From contig NC_134845.1 of assembly GCF_965363235.1 (NCBI RefSeq), positions 20,834,524 through 20,898,523 of the forward strand: DNA of 64,000 nucleotides, written 5' to 3'. The notes beneath the pieces are model-generated. The model did no database searches. It was not told the origin of the DNA and saw only the letters and a list, made by a program, of their open reading frames with translations. This DNA comes from Mytilus galloprovincialis. Taxonomy: Eukaryota > Mollusca > Bivalvia > Mytilida > Mytilidae. A program made the translations under genes and the position numbers. Of this stretch, positions 34,132 to 46,287 are shown in pieces; position 1 is the first letter of the stretch, and every line of letters begins with the position of its first letter.

Positions 34132-34636
34132 GTAACTGCAGTTTATTCATAATTACTATTGTTGTCAAATTTTAGGTTTTTTTTCACACTGATTCAAAAA
34201 CTATATGGTTTCTATGTACTTTTGTCAATAAAAGGCAGATAATTTAGGGATACCGGTTCAAATATGTGACTTTTAAAAGTTACATCGATTCGAAAAATAT
34301 TTATTTCTAAATACATGTGCTTGAAATAAGGGAGATAAATTGCAACTTACAGTTAAAAGTTTTCACTTCAGGTTCCATTTGATAGGCCACTTCACACTGA
34401 TTCAAAACAAATATGGTTCTTGATATTTATTCAATCAAATAAGTGAATTTCGGCTGATCTGTTGAGCGTCTCAGCAATATATGTTTACCAACATAATGCA
34501 AATAATTCAAAAGCTTTATCATGTATGAATATGAATTTATAGCAATGGTCAATATCTAGTGTTTCGTTTATTTGAAAAACAGAAGGGCGATATAACTGTC
34601 ATATGAGTTCTCCGGAATGTTCGGTAAAATTTAAAT
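34132..34636 (+). repeat. Remainder of the copy-B flank after the LTR element
   Basis: 34132-34493 is absent from copy A; it contains two copies of 'cacactgattcaaaa' about 210 bases apart. From 34494 ('acataatgcaaataattc') the sequence matches copy A at 15836-15975 and then diverges. Confidence 0.75.
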
Positions 34637-35139
34637 GTAACATACAGGACATAAGATGCAATTTAAAAAAAAATGTGTTGCTTTCCCTTATAGTTGCAAA
34701 GGATTAGTTAAAACAAGAAAAACTATTATACAAATTCATTTTAGGGTACAAATATTGATATCATACAGTAAATATCCGTGATGTAAACAACACGTATGTC
34801 AGCACAGACATAAATTATATAAAAGTAAGGAGATTTGGTATGAGTTGCGACGAGACAACTATTGGCCTTCCAAAATTGCCACATATTACCGATATATGAG
34901 TACTCGTAGTTACTGAGAGTTAGTTCAAAGCAAATTACAATTAATAAATAAATCATGCTCTCCCAGACTAAAGCATCAATCAAAACACTGTTATGTTTAG
35001 ACAAAGCTGTGTTAAGCGGGTTAGTAATTTTTTAACAGAAAAATGTAAAATAGCGAAATATTGATCTCTAAACGGAAAGTTCATGATAAAATAGTAAAAT
35101 CAGAAGATCAAACACATCAAGAGAATGGATAACGTAAAC
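34637..35139. other. No gene seen
   Basis: AT-rich spacer. The minus-strand frame 34741-35004 has no recognisable motif. Confidence 0.4.
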
Positions 35140-35515
35140 GAAACGTGTCTGGCGTAATAAATTGGAATCCTGGTACCTTTAATAACTATTTACACCACTG
35201 GGTCGATGCCACTGCTGGAGGACGTTTTGTCACCAAAGTATCACCAGCCCAGTAATCAGCACTTCGATGTTGACATGAATATCAATTATTTGGTCATTTA
35301 AGTAAATTTCCTGTTTTTAAAAAAACTTAGGATTTTCTTATCCTAGGAATAGATTACCTGAGCCATATTTTGGTCCTTTTTTTGAATTTTGGGTCCTCAT
35401 TGCTCTTCAACTTTGTATTTGTTTGGATTTATAATTTTATTGATATGAGTCTTTATACATAACGCGCGTCTGGCGTATTAAATAATAATCCGGGTACCTT
35501 TGATAAATTATAACA
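35140..35515 (+). repeat. E-family repeat with terminal direct repeats
   Basis: Both ends carry 'gtctggcgta' followed by 'cctggtaccttt'-type sequence (35150-35180 and 35467-35505), with 'gatgccactgctggagga' and 'agtaatcagcacttc' in between. Co-linear with 41712-42090. Confidence 0.7.
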
Positions 35516-35960
35516 ACTGTCATATTCCTGACTTGGTATATACATTTATCTATTAAAAAAATGGTCGATCAATAAAGACAACAGTAGTATTCCGCTGTTC
35601 GAAATTCATAAATCGATTGGGTAAAAAACCAACAAATCCCGGTTACAATCTTAAACTGAGGGAAACACATCAATTATAAGAGGAGAACTACGACACAACC
35701 GAAAGACAACATTAAAAATGTAACACACACAGAAACGAACTATGATTTAACAATGGCCATTTTTTTGTGGCATGCCAAACCTCGCGCTTTTATGACAATG
35801 TTAAATATAACACTAACATGACAACATTACATGATAGGACTACAATACAAATAAATGGGAGAACATATATATGGACAGAGAAACACACGATTAATAGCTA
35901 ACAAAAGGTGCCAGGTTTAAAATTCAATACGCAAGCTATACAAAAACGTGGTTTTATCCT
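35516..35960 (-). repeat. B-family dispersed repeat (reverse orientation)
   Basis: Read on the minus strand it matches 39535-40200: 'ccaaacctcgcgcttttat' corresponds to 'ataaaagtgcgaggtttag', and 'tcctgacttggta' and 'aaatcgattgg' blocks are shared. Confidence 0.65.
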
Positions 35961-36559
35961 GATTGCTTCATTTACTTAGTGTATCGATGATAATCTGTTT
36001 TATCGTTTTAGATATAGAAAACAAAACAATGTTCAAATGAAACTACGGAAATACGGATTATGATCAAGCAATGAAGCACCATGATGATAGTTACCTTGAT
36101 TCTATTTAGTAGCCTAAGACCTCTTTAAGTTAAACATTAATGGTATATTGCATGTTATTGATTTATTTCTTCTGTACCTTAGCTTTCTTTCCCCATCTTT
36201 TTAATATCCTGCTTTCGCCACTGTAACCTTGTTTTTTTTAGCCGTTCAGTGTTTCTGTTTTTCGGTTGTTTTCTTCTTAAAGTTGGTGTGCTTCCCATGT
36301 TTTTGATTGTTAAACTGATTTATGACTTTTAACCAGCGGTATACTTCTATTGCCAGTATTTAAAATATATAGAACACAAAATATAAATTACTGTAAAACA
36401 AAATATAGCTTTAAATGTTATTGAAAAGATTGTGAGTCCCCTATTTTTGGTTCTAAAGACAGCACAAAGAATCCAGTAATTTCCGATATAGATTTAGACT
36501 GCCATGTTATGGTTAAATGTTTTTAGAGCCGACAAATTATCATTAAATTAGACAAAAAA
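35961..36559. other. No gene seen; decayed repeat pieces
   Basis: 36200-36350 carries a weak plus-strand echo of the B family ('tttatgacttttaaccagcg'). No coding frame. Confidence 0.4.
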
Positions 36560-36574
36560 GTGCTGAAAAAAGCA

Positions 36575-36720
36575 ACTGTAAAGGAGGGGCGATATATACA
36601 AAAGGGACAGTAAAACTAATAGATCGAAAATAAACTGACAACCCCATGGCTAAAAAATAAAAAAATAAACAGACAAATGATAGTACACAATACACAACAT
36701 AGAAAACTAAAGACTTAGAA
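36575..36720 (-). mobile_element. Penelope-like element 3'-end fragment
   Basis: Matches the 3' untranslated tails at 43640-43790 and 46290-46410 ('aaagggacagtaaaact', 'aaactgacaaccccatggct', 'caacatagaaaactaaagac'). Followed by a B-family fragment to about 36800. Confidence 0.65.
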
Positions 36721-36800
36721 AGTAGTATACTGCTGTTCAAAAGTTTTAAGTCGATTTAGTGAAAATAAATCCAGGTAACATACTAAAACTGAGAGACACA

Positions 36801-39359
36801 TATATTATCATATACATATGTATAATCAGATATTGTGTTCAATTATTATGATTACCAGAAAGATTGATAAAGATTTGTGATAATTCTCAATGAAATGTCT
36901 ACTTTCACCTTACTTGAACGATGGCTACAATTTATATGAATTAAAGTTTAGAAAGAAGAAAAACATATATCATATTTAATGTGAAATCTTTATAACAGAA
37001 GGAATGTGTATGTGATACAGTATTAAATTGTGATAACATGGCATATATCATATTTGTTGAGCAATTATCTATTGACATAATAATCTTGTTTTATTACACA
37101 TTTACTGTTAAAGAATTTTGGATTTGTTTATTTTAGAAATAGGTTAAGCTATGTTTATCAGTTCATATAGATAAAAAAAATATATTAAAATATAGTACCA
37201 TACATTTCGTAAAATTAAATAAATTATACCCTTTTTGTGTAGCTTCAGCAACATTTTATGATGGAGAATCGACAACAACATTCCCATGAATATACTTTCT
37301 GATATACATTTTGTATTTTATTTCAGGTGCAGAACATATCAAACGAATTAAATACGACAGTCTTTTCCTGACTTAGTACAAGCATTTCCTTATAAAGAAA
37401 CATATGTATTAAACCTCATATTATAGGATGTAAAGATAGCCAAACTTCTCTCTTATATGAGAGTCACATATAAAAGCATTACATTGACCACAATGTGTGA
37501 GCATACAAATAGACATATTAGGAAAAATATCAACATTTGAGGTACACCAGTCAGCACTATCACTATAAAACCAAATAACTATCTTCAACATGGAACACAA
37601 ATTGGCATATCGACACTGTTTAGTACTATACATGTACCAGTGTGTCGATATATTGACTTGTTAGTAAATGTTTGAAAAGTAAAAATGACATATATACATA
37701 TATATATATGTACACTGTATATAGATATCTGAAGATCGATTTATTTCATTTTTGGTTTAATTAAAAGCGTCATCATTTAGTTATCAAATGAATCAGACGT
37801 TTTATTTAGTACGCATATCGCGCGTTTCGTCAACATAAAATTCATCAGTGACGCTCAGATCTAAATAGTTTGTTCTTTTGAAATACTGATATTTATTTCT
37901 ATTTTATTATCTAAGTACAATTCACGATTTCAACAGGCCTGCACAATTTATGCAATTGATATAAAGAAGAGATTGGTTGCAATCATTATTGATATAGCTA
38001 ACCTTATGCTAATCAAACCAGTACAAAAACTTCAAAATATCATAATGAACGTAGTATTCTCATGTAGAATTTTTTTATAAGGGTTTAGAAGCTTAAAAAA
38101 ATCAGCACTTTTGTCTGACAAATAATTTTGGTAAAAACAACTCGTTTACATCAAATATGAAAACTACATCTGTCATTTTAAACACCTACACAAAACTATT
38201 GCTTCCATGTTTAAAAAAAACAAGAAAATTCTAGAGACCTATACGTAACTGATGAGGCTTAATCCAGAAACAAAACTTAAACAACATCGTAAATATTCTT
38301 TTTGTCCGAAACGCTGCTCAGAACCCACATAGGTCAATATTCATAATGCGCCTCTATTTGAAAAGTTCTGTGTTAACAAAACAAATTTATGTAGTGATAT
38401 TGGATATTGTTCTATATTCAACAAGTGACTGAGCTTAAATATTTATTGATTTTGAAAGTAAATGACCATGGAAATATATGTGTAAAAACTATTGAGCTAT
38501 TAAATGTATTCTAAGTTTTAAATCTTTAAAGAACTAATTGTGTGAAATAATCGATTTGTTACTACAAAGAGCCGCATCACAAAATAAGTCAGGATATATG
38601 CTAAGTTTACGGCAAAAGTAATATCACTCCATACACCATAAATTTAACCACATATGTGAAAATGTTTCAGCTTCGAAACGAGACATCATGCATATCCAAA
38701 TTTACGATATAGATTGAGCTATAGTAAATAACGTTATGTTTACCGTCTATTAGAATTCTATTACAAATATTGACCCATATGCACCAGGAATGCCCACAGT
38801 TGATTAATATACAATGTACTGCTCTGCCACACTTTAAGTATCGTAAAGGACTTTACCAACTCGTTTGTAATCGTAAATCTTATTTGTTTCTGCTGTATTC
38901 GTGTGTTAAGGAAAAGATAAATAATCACTGAGTTCATATATTAGATTTTAGTTTGGGTCAACTAAATTAAAACGATATATTTAATTTACAGTTTGATTTA
39001 GTAGAAACACCGACATAGCTAGATAATACAATATTATTTATCTAATTACTACCACAATTTTATATTAATTAGTATAGTAATTTTCATTCTTATTAATAAT
39101 TGTTTTATCAGTATTACAAACCTTATAATAAATTCTATCCTATTTTTGGACATTTTTAGAAATTCAAATGTGACGTCACTTTGTGCGTTGATCTCTTTGG
39201 CTAACACGGCTGTGAATTTTAATGTGCTGGTTTATGTTGTTTTATGTATCCGTTTTTATTCTGTAGTTAGTCACCACTTCGGTGTTATCATATATATCTA
39301 TTATAAAGTCATTTTTATAAATTAACTGTATGTAAAGTATGAATTATTCTAAATAATAA
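36801..39359. other. No gene seen
   Basis: 2.5 kb of AT-rich DNA with no long frame. A short reverse E-family core lies at about 37805-37860 ('atcgcgcgtttcgtcaaca', 'catcagtgacgctca'). Nothing else recognised. Confidence 0.45.
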
Positions 39360-39525
39360 GGATGTTCTTATCCCAGGCAGAAAACCCTAGCTGTATTAGG
39401 CACAACATAATTGGAACTTTTGGTCCTCAATGCTCTTTCAACTTTGTACTTTCGAACTTTTTTATTTGAGCGTCAATGGTAAGTGTTGTGTGGACGAAAC
39501 GTATTTAATTTTAAACCTGGTACAT
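39360..39525 (+). repeat. E-family repeat, partial
   Basis: Contains 'gcagaaaaccctagctgta', 'ggtcctcaatgctcttt' and 'gagcgtcaatggtaag', co-linear with 41910-42040 and 45785-45900. Confidence 0.6.
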
Positions 39526-39534
39526 TTTGTTAGC

Positions 39535-40250
39535 TATTATTTGTGTGTTTCTCTGTCCTATACGTTCACCCATTTATTTGTATTATAGCTCTGTCATTTT
39601 AAAGTTATATTTAACATTGCCATAAAAGCAGAAAGTTTGGCTAGCCACAAAACCAGGTTCAACCCACCATTTTTTTTTCTACAAAAAAGTCCTGTACCAA
39701 GTCAGGAAAATTTCAATTGTTATCGTATAGCTTGTTTCTGTTTGTGTTGCATCGTCGTTTATTTATTGTTCACTTCAGTGTTTCTGTTGTTTCGTTGTCG
39801 AAATGTACTTTATCTGGTATTGTTTATTTGTGTAATTCTCTGTCCTGAATGCTCTTGTATTTACTTGTACTGTATTCATGTCATTTAATTGTTTTGTTTA
39901 GTGTTATATTTAACATTGCCATAAAAGTGCGAGGTTTAGCTAGCCAAAAAACTAGATTCAACCCATCATGTTTTTTTTTAAATGTCCTGTACTTAAGTTA
40001 GAAAAAGGGCCATTGCTATATTATAGTTCGCTTCTGTGTGTGTTATATTTTAATGTTGTGTTTCTGTTGTGTCGGAGTTCTCTTATATTTGATGTGTTTC
40101 CTTCAGATTTAGCTTGTAACCCGTATTTGTTTTTTTTCTCTCAATCGATTTATGAATGTCGAACAGCGGTATACTACTGTTGCCTTTATTTTAGACTTAT
40201 TGTAGCTATCGAAAAATATTTTGTTGTTTTCTATTCTTTTTTCCTATTGA
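39535..40250 (+). repeat. Two overlapping B-family repeat copies in tandem
   Basis: 'taacattgccataaaag' followed by 'tttggctagccacaaaacca' at about 39612-39660 is repeated at about 39910-39960, and each is followed by 'tcctgtac' and 'tcaggaaa'-type sequence. The second copy runs on to 'cggtatactactgttgcc' near 40170. Open frames 39637-39888 and 39968-40255 are by-products. Confidence 0.65.
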
Positions 40251-41700
40251 TATGAAAGGCGGAAAGGAATAAATTGATAAAGCTAAAGCATTGATTATGT
40301 AAACGACAAGTTATCAACAACAACAGTGCCCTCCCCCGTCTAACTCATCTTTTGATTATATCTAGATGCGAACATTAACAGAACTATTCATGTGCATTGA
40401 GATGATAAACTTTCGTTTGATCTATTTATATAGAATTTTGTCTGTCCCTATAAAATGGTTTAGTTATCTTTTCAATATTGATTTTGTATAGTTTGCATAA
40501 GGATCAATTGTTGCACTTTAAATATACTTAAACGCAGAAGAATCGCACCATTAAATGATCGTACATAAAATGTCAAATATGGGTACAAATCTACTCGATT
40601 TTAAATTTGATATATTAAAACTCATTAATGATATTGGACTCAATATATCTGTGTCCCAGGCCAGCGTCGCCTTTCTTTTTTTCAATAAAATTCATAGATT
40701 TCAGTATTGATAGCCAAATATACATTTTTGTATAAATAAACATCGTTAGCAACTCCTTAACATCTCAGTCTTTGGTGCAAATTGGTGCAAGCTTTACATA
40801 AATAGGAATTAAAATACTGCAAATGGGTGCTGAAACAGGAATAAATAAAATCGAAAAACATTACTGATGGCCCTTGATTCGGATGCGACAGGAGTGCCAA
40901 GACTAATTTCCTGCTAACGGGAACAGGTTATTGAACACCACAATGCAATACACCGATCCCAATTGACTGGAGACGCGTTTAACACCAGTGTCCTTATTAA
41001 TTTGTTTTACACGAATGAGACTATAACACCGAAAAGATCAATCCGCGCAGTTGGAGCAAATGGGTACCAATAAGACATAATAAATGATAGTCCATTAGAG
41101 CCATATACAAAATCAATTTAAATTAGCAACCTCACCTATTAACAACAAAATTGTTCGGCAAAAAAATGCCACAAACGAGCGTCATAGACTTGCTATAGAC
41201 AATGACAACAATAGGAGATGACGTCGTCCGGCGTAGGGTCCTTTCCTGACAATTTGTCTCCTAGTCCGATCGCAGTAGATTTTGCACCATCAAATTTGGG
41301 GCCATCAGTAATGGATGGCCGTTACTATCTTAGATTAAAGCATTGTAAGGGGCGCAGTAAGAATGTAATGTAATTGAGAATGGAAGGACAATAATCTGGT
41401 GAAAAGGAATCAGCTACTTGTTTAGTATATGTAGTTATTTAAATATATTTTAGTTGCCATATTTTGCCATAATTTTTGGTCTCACAAGGTATATACTTTT
41501 TAGCATGTTAACGCCCGTGTGCATATCACTAGAGTCACAATTAACCATTTTCTGTCATTCAATTTCTTTGCCTTAGTTCATTTATAATCCCAAAAACGAT
41601 ATATACATGAATTACAAAGTAGGAAAAATGGAGACTGACTGAGACCAAAATCTGCAAATAAACTAATGACACTTTTTTGAAAGTGCTGAATGTTATTCCA
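40251..41700. other. No gene recognised
   Basis: A moderately GC-richer patch at 40860-41350 has stops in all frames and no motif that I can name. It could be a decayed element. Confidence 0.4.
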
Positions 41701-42095
41701 ATGATATTCACAAAGTCTGGTACCTTTGATAACTATTAACACCACTGGGTTGATGCCACTGCTTGTGGACGTTTCGTCCTCGAGGGTATCACAAACCAAG
41801 TAATCAGCACTTCCATGCTGACATTAATATCAATTGTATGGTCATTTTTATAAATTTACTGTTTGCAAAAGTGTAAATTATTTGAAATACTAAGGATTTT
41901 TTTCCCAGGCATAGATTATCTTAGCCGTATTTGGCACAACTTTTGTGGAATTTGGGTCATCGAGGCTCTTAAAATTTATACTTGTTTGGCTTTCTAACCT
42001 TTTTTTATCTGAGCGTCACTGATAAGTATCATGAAGACAAAACGCGCGTCTGGCGTAACAAATTATAAGCCTGGTCCCTTTGATAACTATTAATA
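41701..42095 (+). repeat. E-family repeat, fullest copy, terminal direct repeats
   Basis: Bounded at both ends by 'tttgataactatt' preceded by 'ctggt' (41717-41737 and about 42072-42092). It contains the core 'gagcgtcactgataag' and 'acgcgcgtctggcgta'. Co-linear with 35140-35515. Confidence 0.75.
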
Positions 42096-43639
42096 CAGAT
42101 ACATGTAGTTCATTTGTGCGTATATGTCCTGGTTGCCTTTGAAGGTTCTATCATTTAATGATATGTTTTCAACATTCGTTGTATGTAATAGTGTGTGCAC
42201 TTAATATTTACGAACATTGTCCTTACACCAAAGAGTATCATTCATTTGTTTGACTTTATAATCAATTATAATGTATTTGTTGTAAATTTCAAAACTTGTA
42301 ATATTTTAGATACCTTGATTTAATGTGTCACTTTTTGTTCGGTTCAGTATATAAATGTTTTCGTCCTTAGATAACCCATTTCTAGATTGATAGGAATGTT
42401 TTAAACTTAATCGATCATTACTTTATTGGATGCCATTTTAGTCTGTCATTTGTAGTAAGTATTTAAAATAATATGAAACTACAAATTTGAAACAAAGTTA
42501 AATAATTATTAAGCACTTGAAAAGGATTACTGTAAAACAAATACTTTTTCGACAAAATCATTTATCGTATCAATTCTGAAGAAATGAAATGCAACTGAAT
42601 TATTGCCCACCACTACTCCTTATATTTCCTTATCCTTTAGTTCATATTAGGCCATGTTTTAGCTAAACTCCTGGTTTGCTAAGCGATCTATAATTCTGAA
42701 GAGTGATACTATTTTGTGTTGTCGTACACAGTTCACTTATGATAGTATTTAATTCAATGACTCGTCAGTAACATACGTAATTCATGAATAGATATTCTTG
42801 GAATCAACTTGCTAAACAAAAGACGATAATATCAACGAAACTGACAATACGCGCATCATGTTGCTTCGTTATGATTTTCGAGAATAATTCATTTATATTA
42901 AAACAAAAATTAAAAACGCAAAATCTCCAAAACTAGCAGATAAACACAATCAACGAAAAATGCTTTTTTTCCCTCGTTACATCTTTTGTAATTTCGGGTA
43001 CTGCGTAACTGTACGTGTGATACCTTAATTTGATAAGTATATATTATTCTAATATGTTTAACATGCATCGTCATTTGATCTGTGAGAAACCTCTCCTGGT
43101 CGTCTAGCTGCTTCGAATGAAACTTTGTTTACAAATAGTTTTTGATTGACAAGTTCAACTTGGGGGCTTGATATGGATTGCGTGGCTGATATTGATATTG
43201 GCCTCGAGGGCTGATAACCAACCTTGACTTGCGGCTATTATTGTTATTGGCCATGCAAAAATGTGCATATCAGTACAAAATATGTTTCTTTAAAAATGGT
43301 ATCAAAAACATAATAAACAATAAGGGAATATTCATGAAGCCCAAACAAGGTTAATTTACAACTGGCTGTTTATTATACTATCCTTCGTATTCATTATTAA
43401 ACAGTTGAAAATCCTCAGAATTGGTAATTTTAATCTGTTTAAGGCTAACTTGGAACCAGACTAACTAAATAAAACTTCGCTATTGTTTCTTTAAATATCG
43501 CGCGACATACCATAAAACGGAAGGGATATCCCCAAGTTCCCGAAATAGATCTTTTCAACAACCTCGACACTGACTATTAACACCTACAGTTTACAGGAGA
43601 AATAGAGGGGTCATGTCAAAGATAAAAATCATTTATATA
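42096..43639. other. No gene seen
   Basis: AT-rich; no frame above background and no repeat that I can assign. Confidence 0.45.
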
Positions 43640-44060
43640 TAAAAGAGGGACGAAAGATACCAAAGGGACAGTCAAACTCATAAATCTAAAACAAACTGAC
43701 AACGCCATGGCTAAAAATAAAAAAAGACAAACAGAAAAACAATAGTACACACGACACAACATAGAAAACTAAAGAATAAACAACAGGAACCCCACCAAAA
43801 ACTAGGGGTGATCTCAGGTGCTCCGGAAGGGTAAGCAGATCCTGCTCCACATGTGGCACCCGTCGTGTTGCTTAAGTGATTACAAATCCGGTAAATAGTC
43901 TAATTCGGTAGGTCATATTCATGAAAGGGAAGGGGATTGTAGTTACGACGTAAGGAACATATCCGATATCATTTGTGAAACGGTTATTCCATAACGTTCA
44001 ACCAACTCGTGATGGCGTCCGTAAAATTTACGAAGGGATGATTTCAACTTCACCATTTGG
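43640..44060 (-). mobile_element. 5'-truncated Penelope-like retroelement
   Basis: On the minus strand about 36 codons from about 44050 down to a stop at 43943-43945 read LKSSLRKFYGRHHELVERYG and then ITVSQMISDMF. This is the C-terminal tail I associate with mussel Penelope-like reverse transcriptases. It is followed by a 3' untranslated region ending near 43640 that matches the copies at 46290 and 36575. 5' truncation is usual for this class. Confidence 0.75.
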
Positions 44061-45774
44061 AACTCTTGGTTTAATAACATGCATGTATGATAATCATGTT
44101 ACTACATCTTTAAATTTTAACGATATTATTAAAAAAAAACGAATATTTAGCAATAAGCTATTCTGGATTTTCTGTATTTTCCACTTTCTTTCGCATGATT
44201 CTTATCGCATGTTAAAAAAGTTTAAAAGCATAAATATTTCACGTCAATATATTCACATTCGAAACTATGGCATCTTCGGTAATATGATTATTGACATCTA
44301 GTTTTGCGATTTTCAACGCACAATGGAAGTCGAATTCGCTTGCCAATAGCTGGCAATTCGTTTTTGGAATGTTATTTGATATGACACAACATTTTATCAT
44401 TCCCATAGTAACATAATAACAGATAAGACATTGTACCTGGAAAATCTGCATGTCCAAAACGTGTCCGAAACATATGTATGAACATTGTAGACGTTGATTC
44501 TCAACATATTGAATATAATTGATTTTATAAGTTATCTTCGTGTCCAATGAATCAATTCCGTCTGTTTGTTTTAGAAACATTTTCTCCATTCCCGGGCATA
44601 ATCACTACAGAAAACACGTCTTATGTGTTGTAAGAAGCTTGATCTGCTAAACCTAGCCTGTTGGAGCACTTCTGTTGATCCATGTTCGTTCTACTGCAAC
44701 CCGCTGCATATGTCATGCCCATTTTCCAACCCAAGAATATATTGGTCAAAAGTAGAAATTTAAGGTTACGATATTATGTATCTCTGTGTTTTTTCGGAGC
44801 CGTTCCGATTTCTTGACTTGGTACATATTTTCCGACTATTGATTATATATCGCTGTACCTCAAAATGTTTAATGTGTTTCATTCGTGGTATTGTCCATCT
44901 AAAAAGATAAAAAAAAAATGCTTTGTGAAACTCTCCTGTATATTCAGATATTCGTAATTTTATTTTTAACCATGCTAGTATTGTTGATGAGACTTTTTAT
45001 ACATATGTCTGATAATGAAAAAAAACCTTTTTACTATTGAAAATATGTTATTTAATACTGCCTAAATCTGATATGAAATTTTAGTGAAGCTAAAATGTAT
45101 TTTATACTCATTATAGTTGACTTGTATTTGTATAATAATATAAGAAAAATGGTTTATAGTCTCTCATAACTCTTTATAGAGTGGCTCTTGTTGTTAACTT
45201 GTGTTTTAAAAAGCTATATATTTTATATGTGACAAGTAGTGAGAATTTAGTAAAGTATTTGTCTTGTCTATTTTCCTGTCTAAAACCCTGCTAAGTGTAG
45301 AGTGCATTGTGAAAGGCATCCGAGGCAAATAACGGTCTATATATATATAGAGATGCGCCGCCTATGTCGAAAGTTATGTTTACATATTTTTTTACACATT
45401 TTTTTCTTTTTGCTAGCTTACCATAGCTTTAATCTCATCTTACAGAAATAAAAAATAGAATATTAAAGATTTCCCTCTTATTGGTTCGTGAGGGAATGGA
45501 TGGGGTCCCTTTATTCTAAATTCTCTTATTTTTGTAGCATTTCTCTCTATTTTTATTTCCTTTTTACCCATTTTCTTTTAACGTTCTTTTATTTTGTCCA
45601 TTATTCTCTTTTCTCTATTGTATGTTGCCAATTATTCGTTATTCCCTGTTCTTTATCATAGTTTAGCACCCCAGTATTCTATATAATTTTTATGATTTTC
45701 TTTTTCTTTTTTTTTGTGTCATGATTTCATATTATTGGTTCATTTGTGTCTATTTTGTAAACCCCATCCAGACT
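44061..45774. other. No gene recognised
   Basis: Frames at 43975-44301 (+) and 44239-44589 (-) overlap the relic and lack motifs. 45360-45760 is strongly T-rich. Nothing else noted. Confidence 0.4.
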
Positions 45775-45965
45775 CTTATATATATGCCTTAGCTGTATTT
45801 GGCAAAACGTTTGGGAGCTTTGGTCCTCAATGCTCTTCAACTTTGTCCTTTGTTTGGCCTTTTTAACATTTGTGATTCGAGCGTCACTGATGGGTCTTTG
45901 TGGACGAGACGCGCGTCTGGCGTATATACGAAATTTTAATCCTGGTATCTATGATGATTTATTCA
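45775..45965 (+). repeat. E-family repeat
   Basis: 'tgccttagctgtatttggca', 'ggtcctcaatgctcttcaa', 'gagcgtcactgatgggtc' and 'gacgcgcgtctggcgta' in order. The open frame 45830-46168 starts inside it and has no protein motif. Confidence 0.75.
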
Positions 45966-46287
45966 TACTCAATCCAAAAATAAAACTAAAGAATTTAAAT
46001 CATTACATGGTTTATAATCAACACAAGAAAACTACCGTTGTTGTAAATAAAAATAGGCACTCATATTTTTTCCCTTTCAATTTAATTACTAATCAATGGC
46101 AATTATATTATATACAACCATATTTATCAATATTTCTGAGACGACCACTAACATTTTACCTATTGTAGTCGTTGTCAACTGAAGGTGAAGACAAGTGTTG
46201 AAAAGATCTAATAGTGATACAGTCATTAAAGTACACAATGAAAGCAATGTTCCTGTAAAAGTAAGTAAATATTTAAAAGACCGTTTG

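Noticed and set aside
45830-46168. 112-residue plus-strand frame
   Set aside because: It begins inside an E-family repeat and shows no protein motif.
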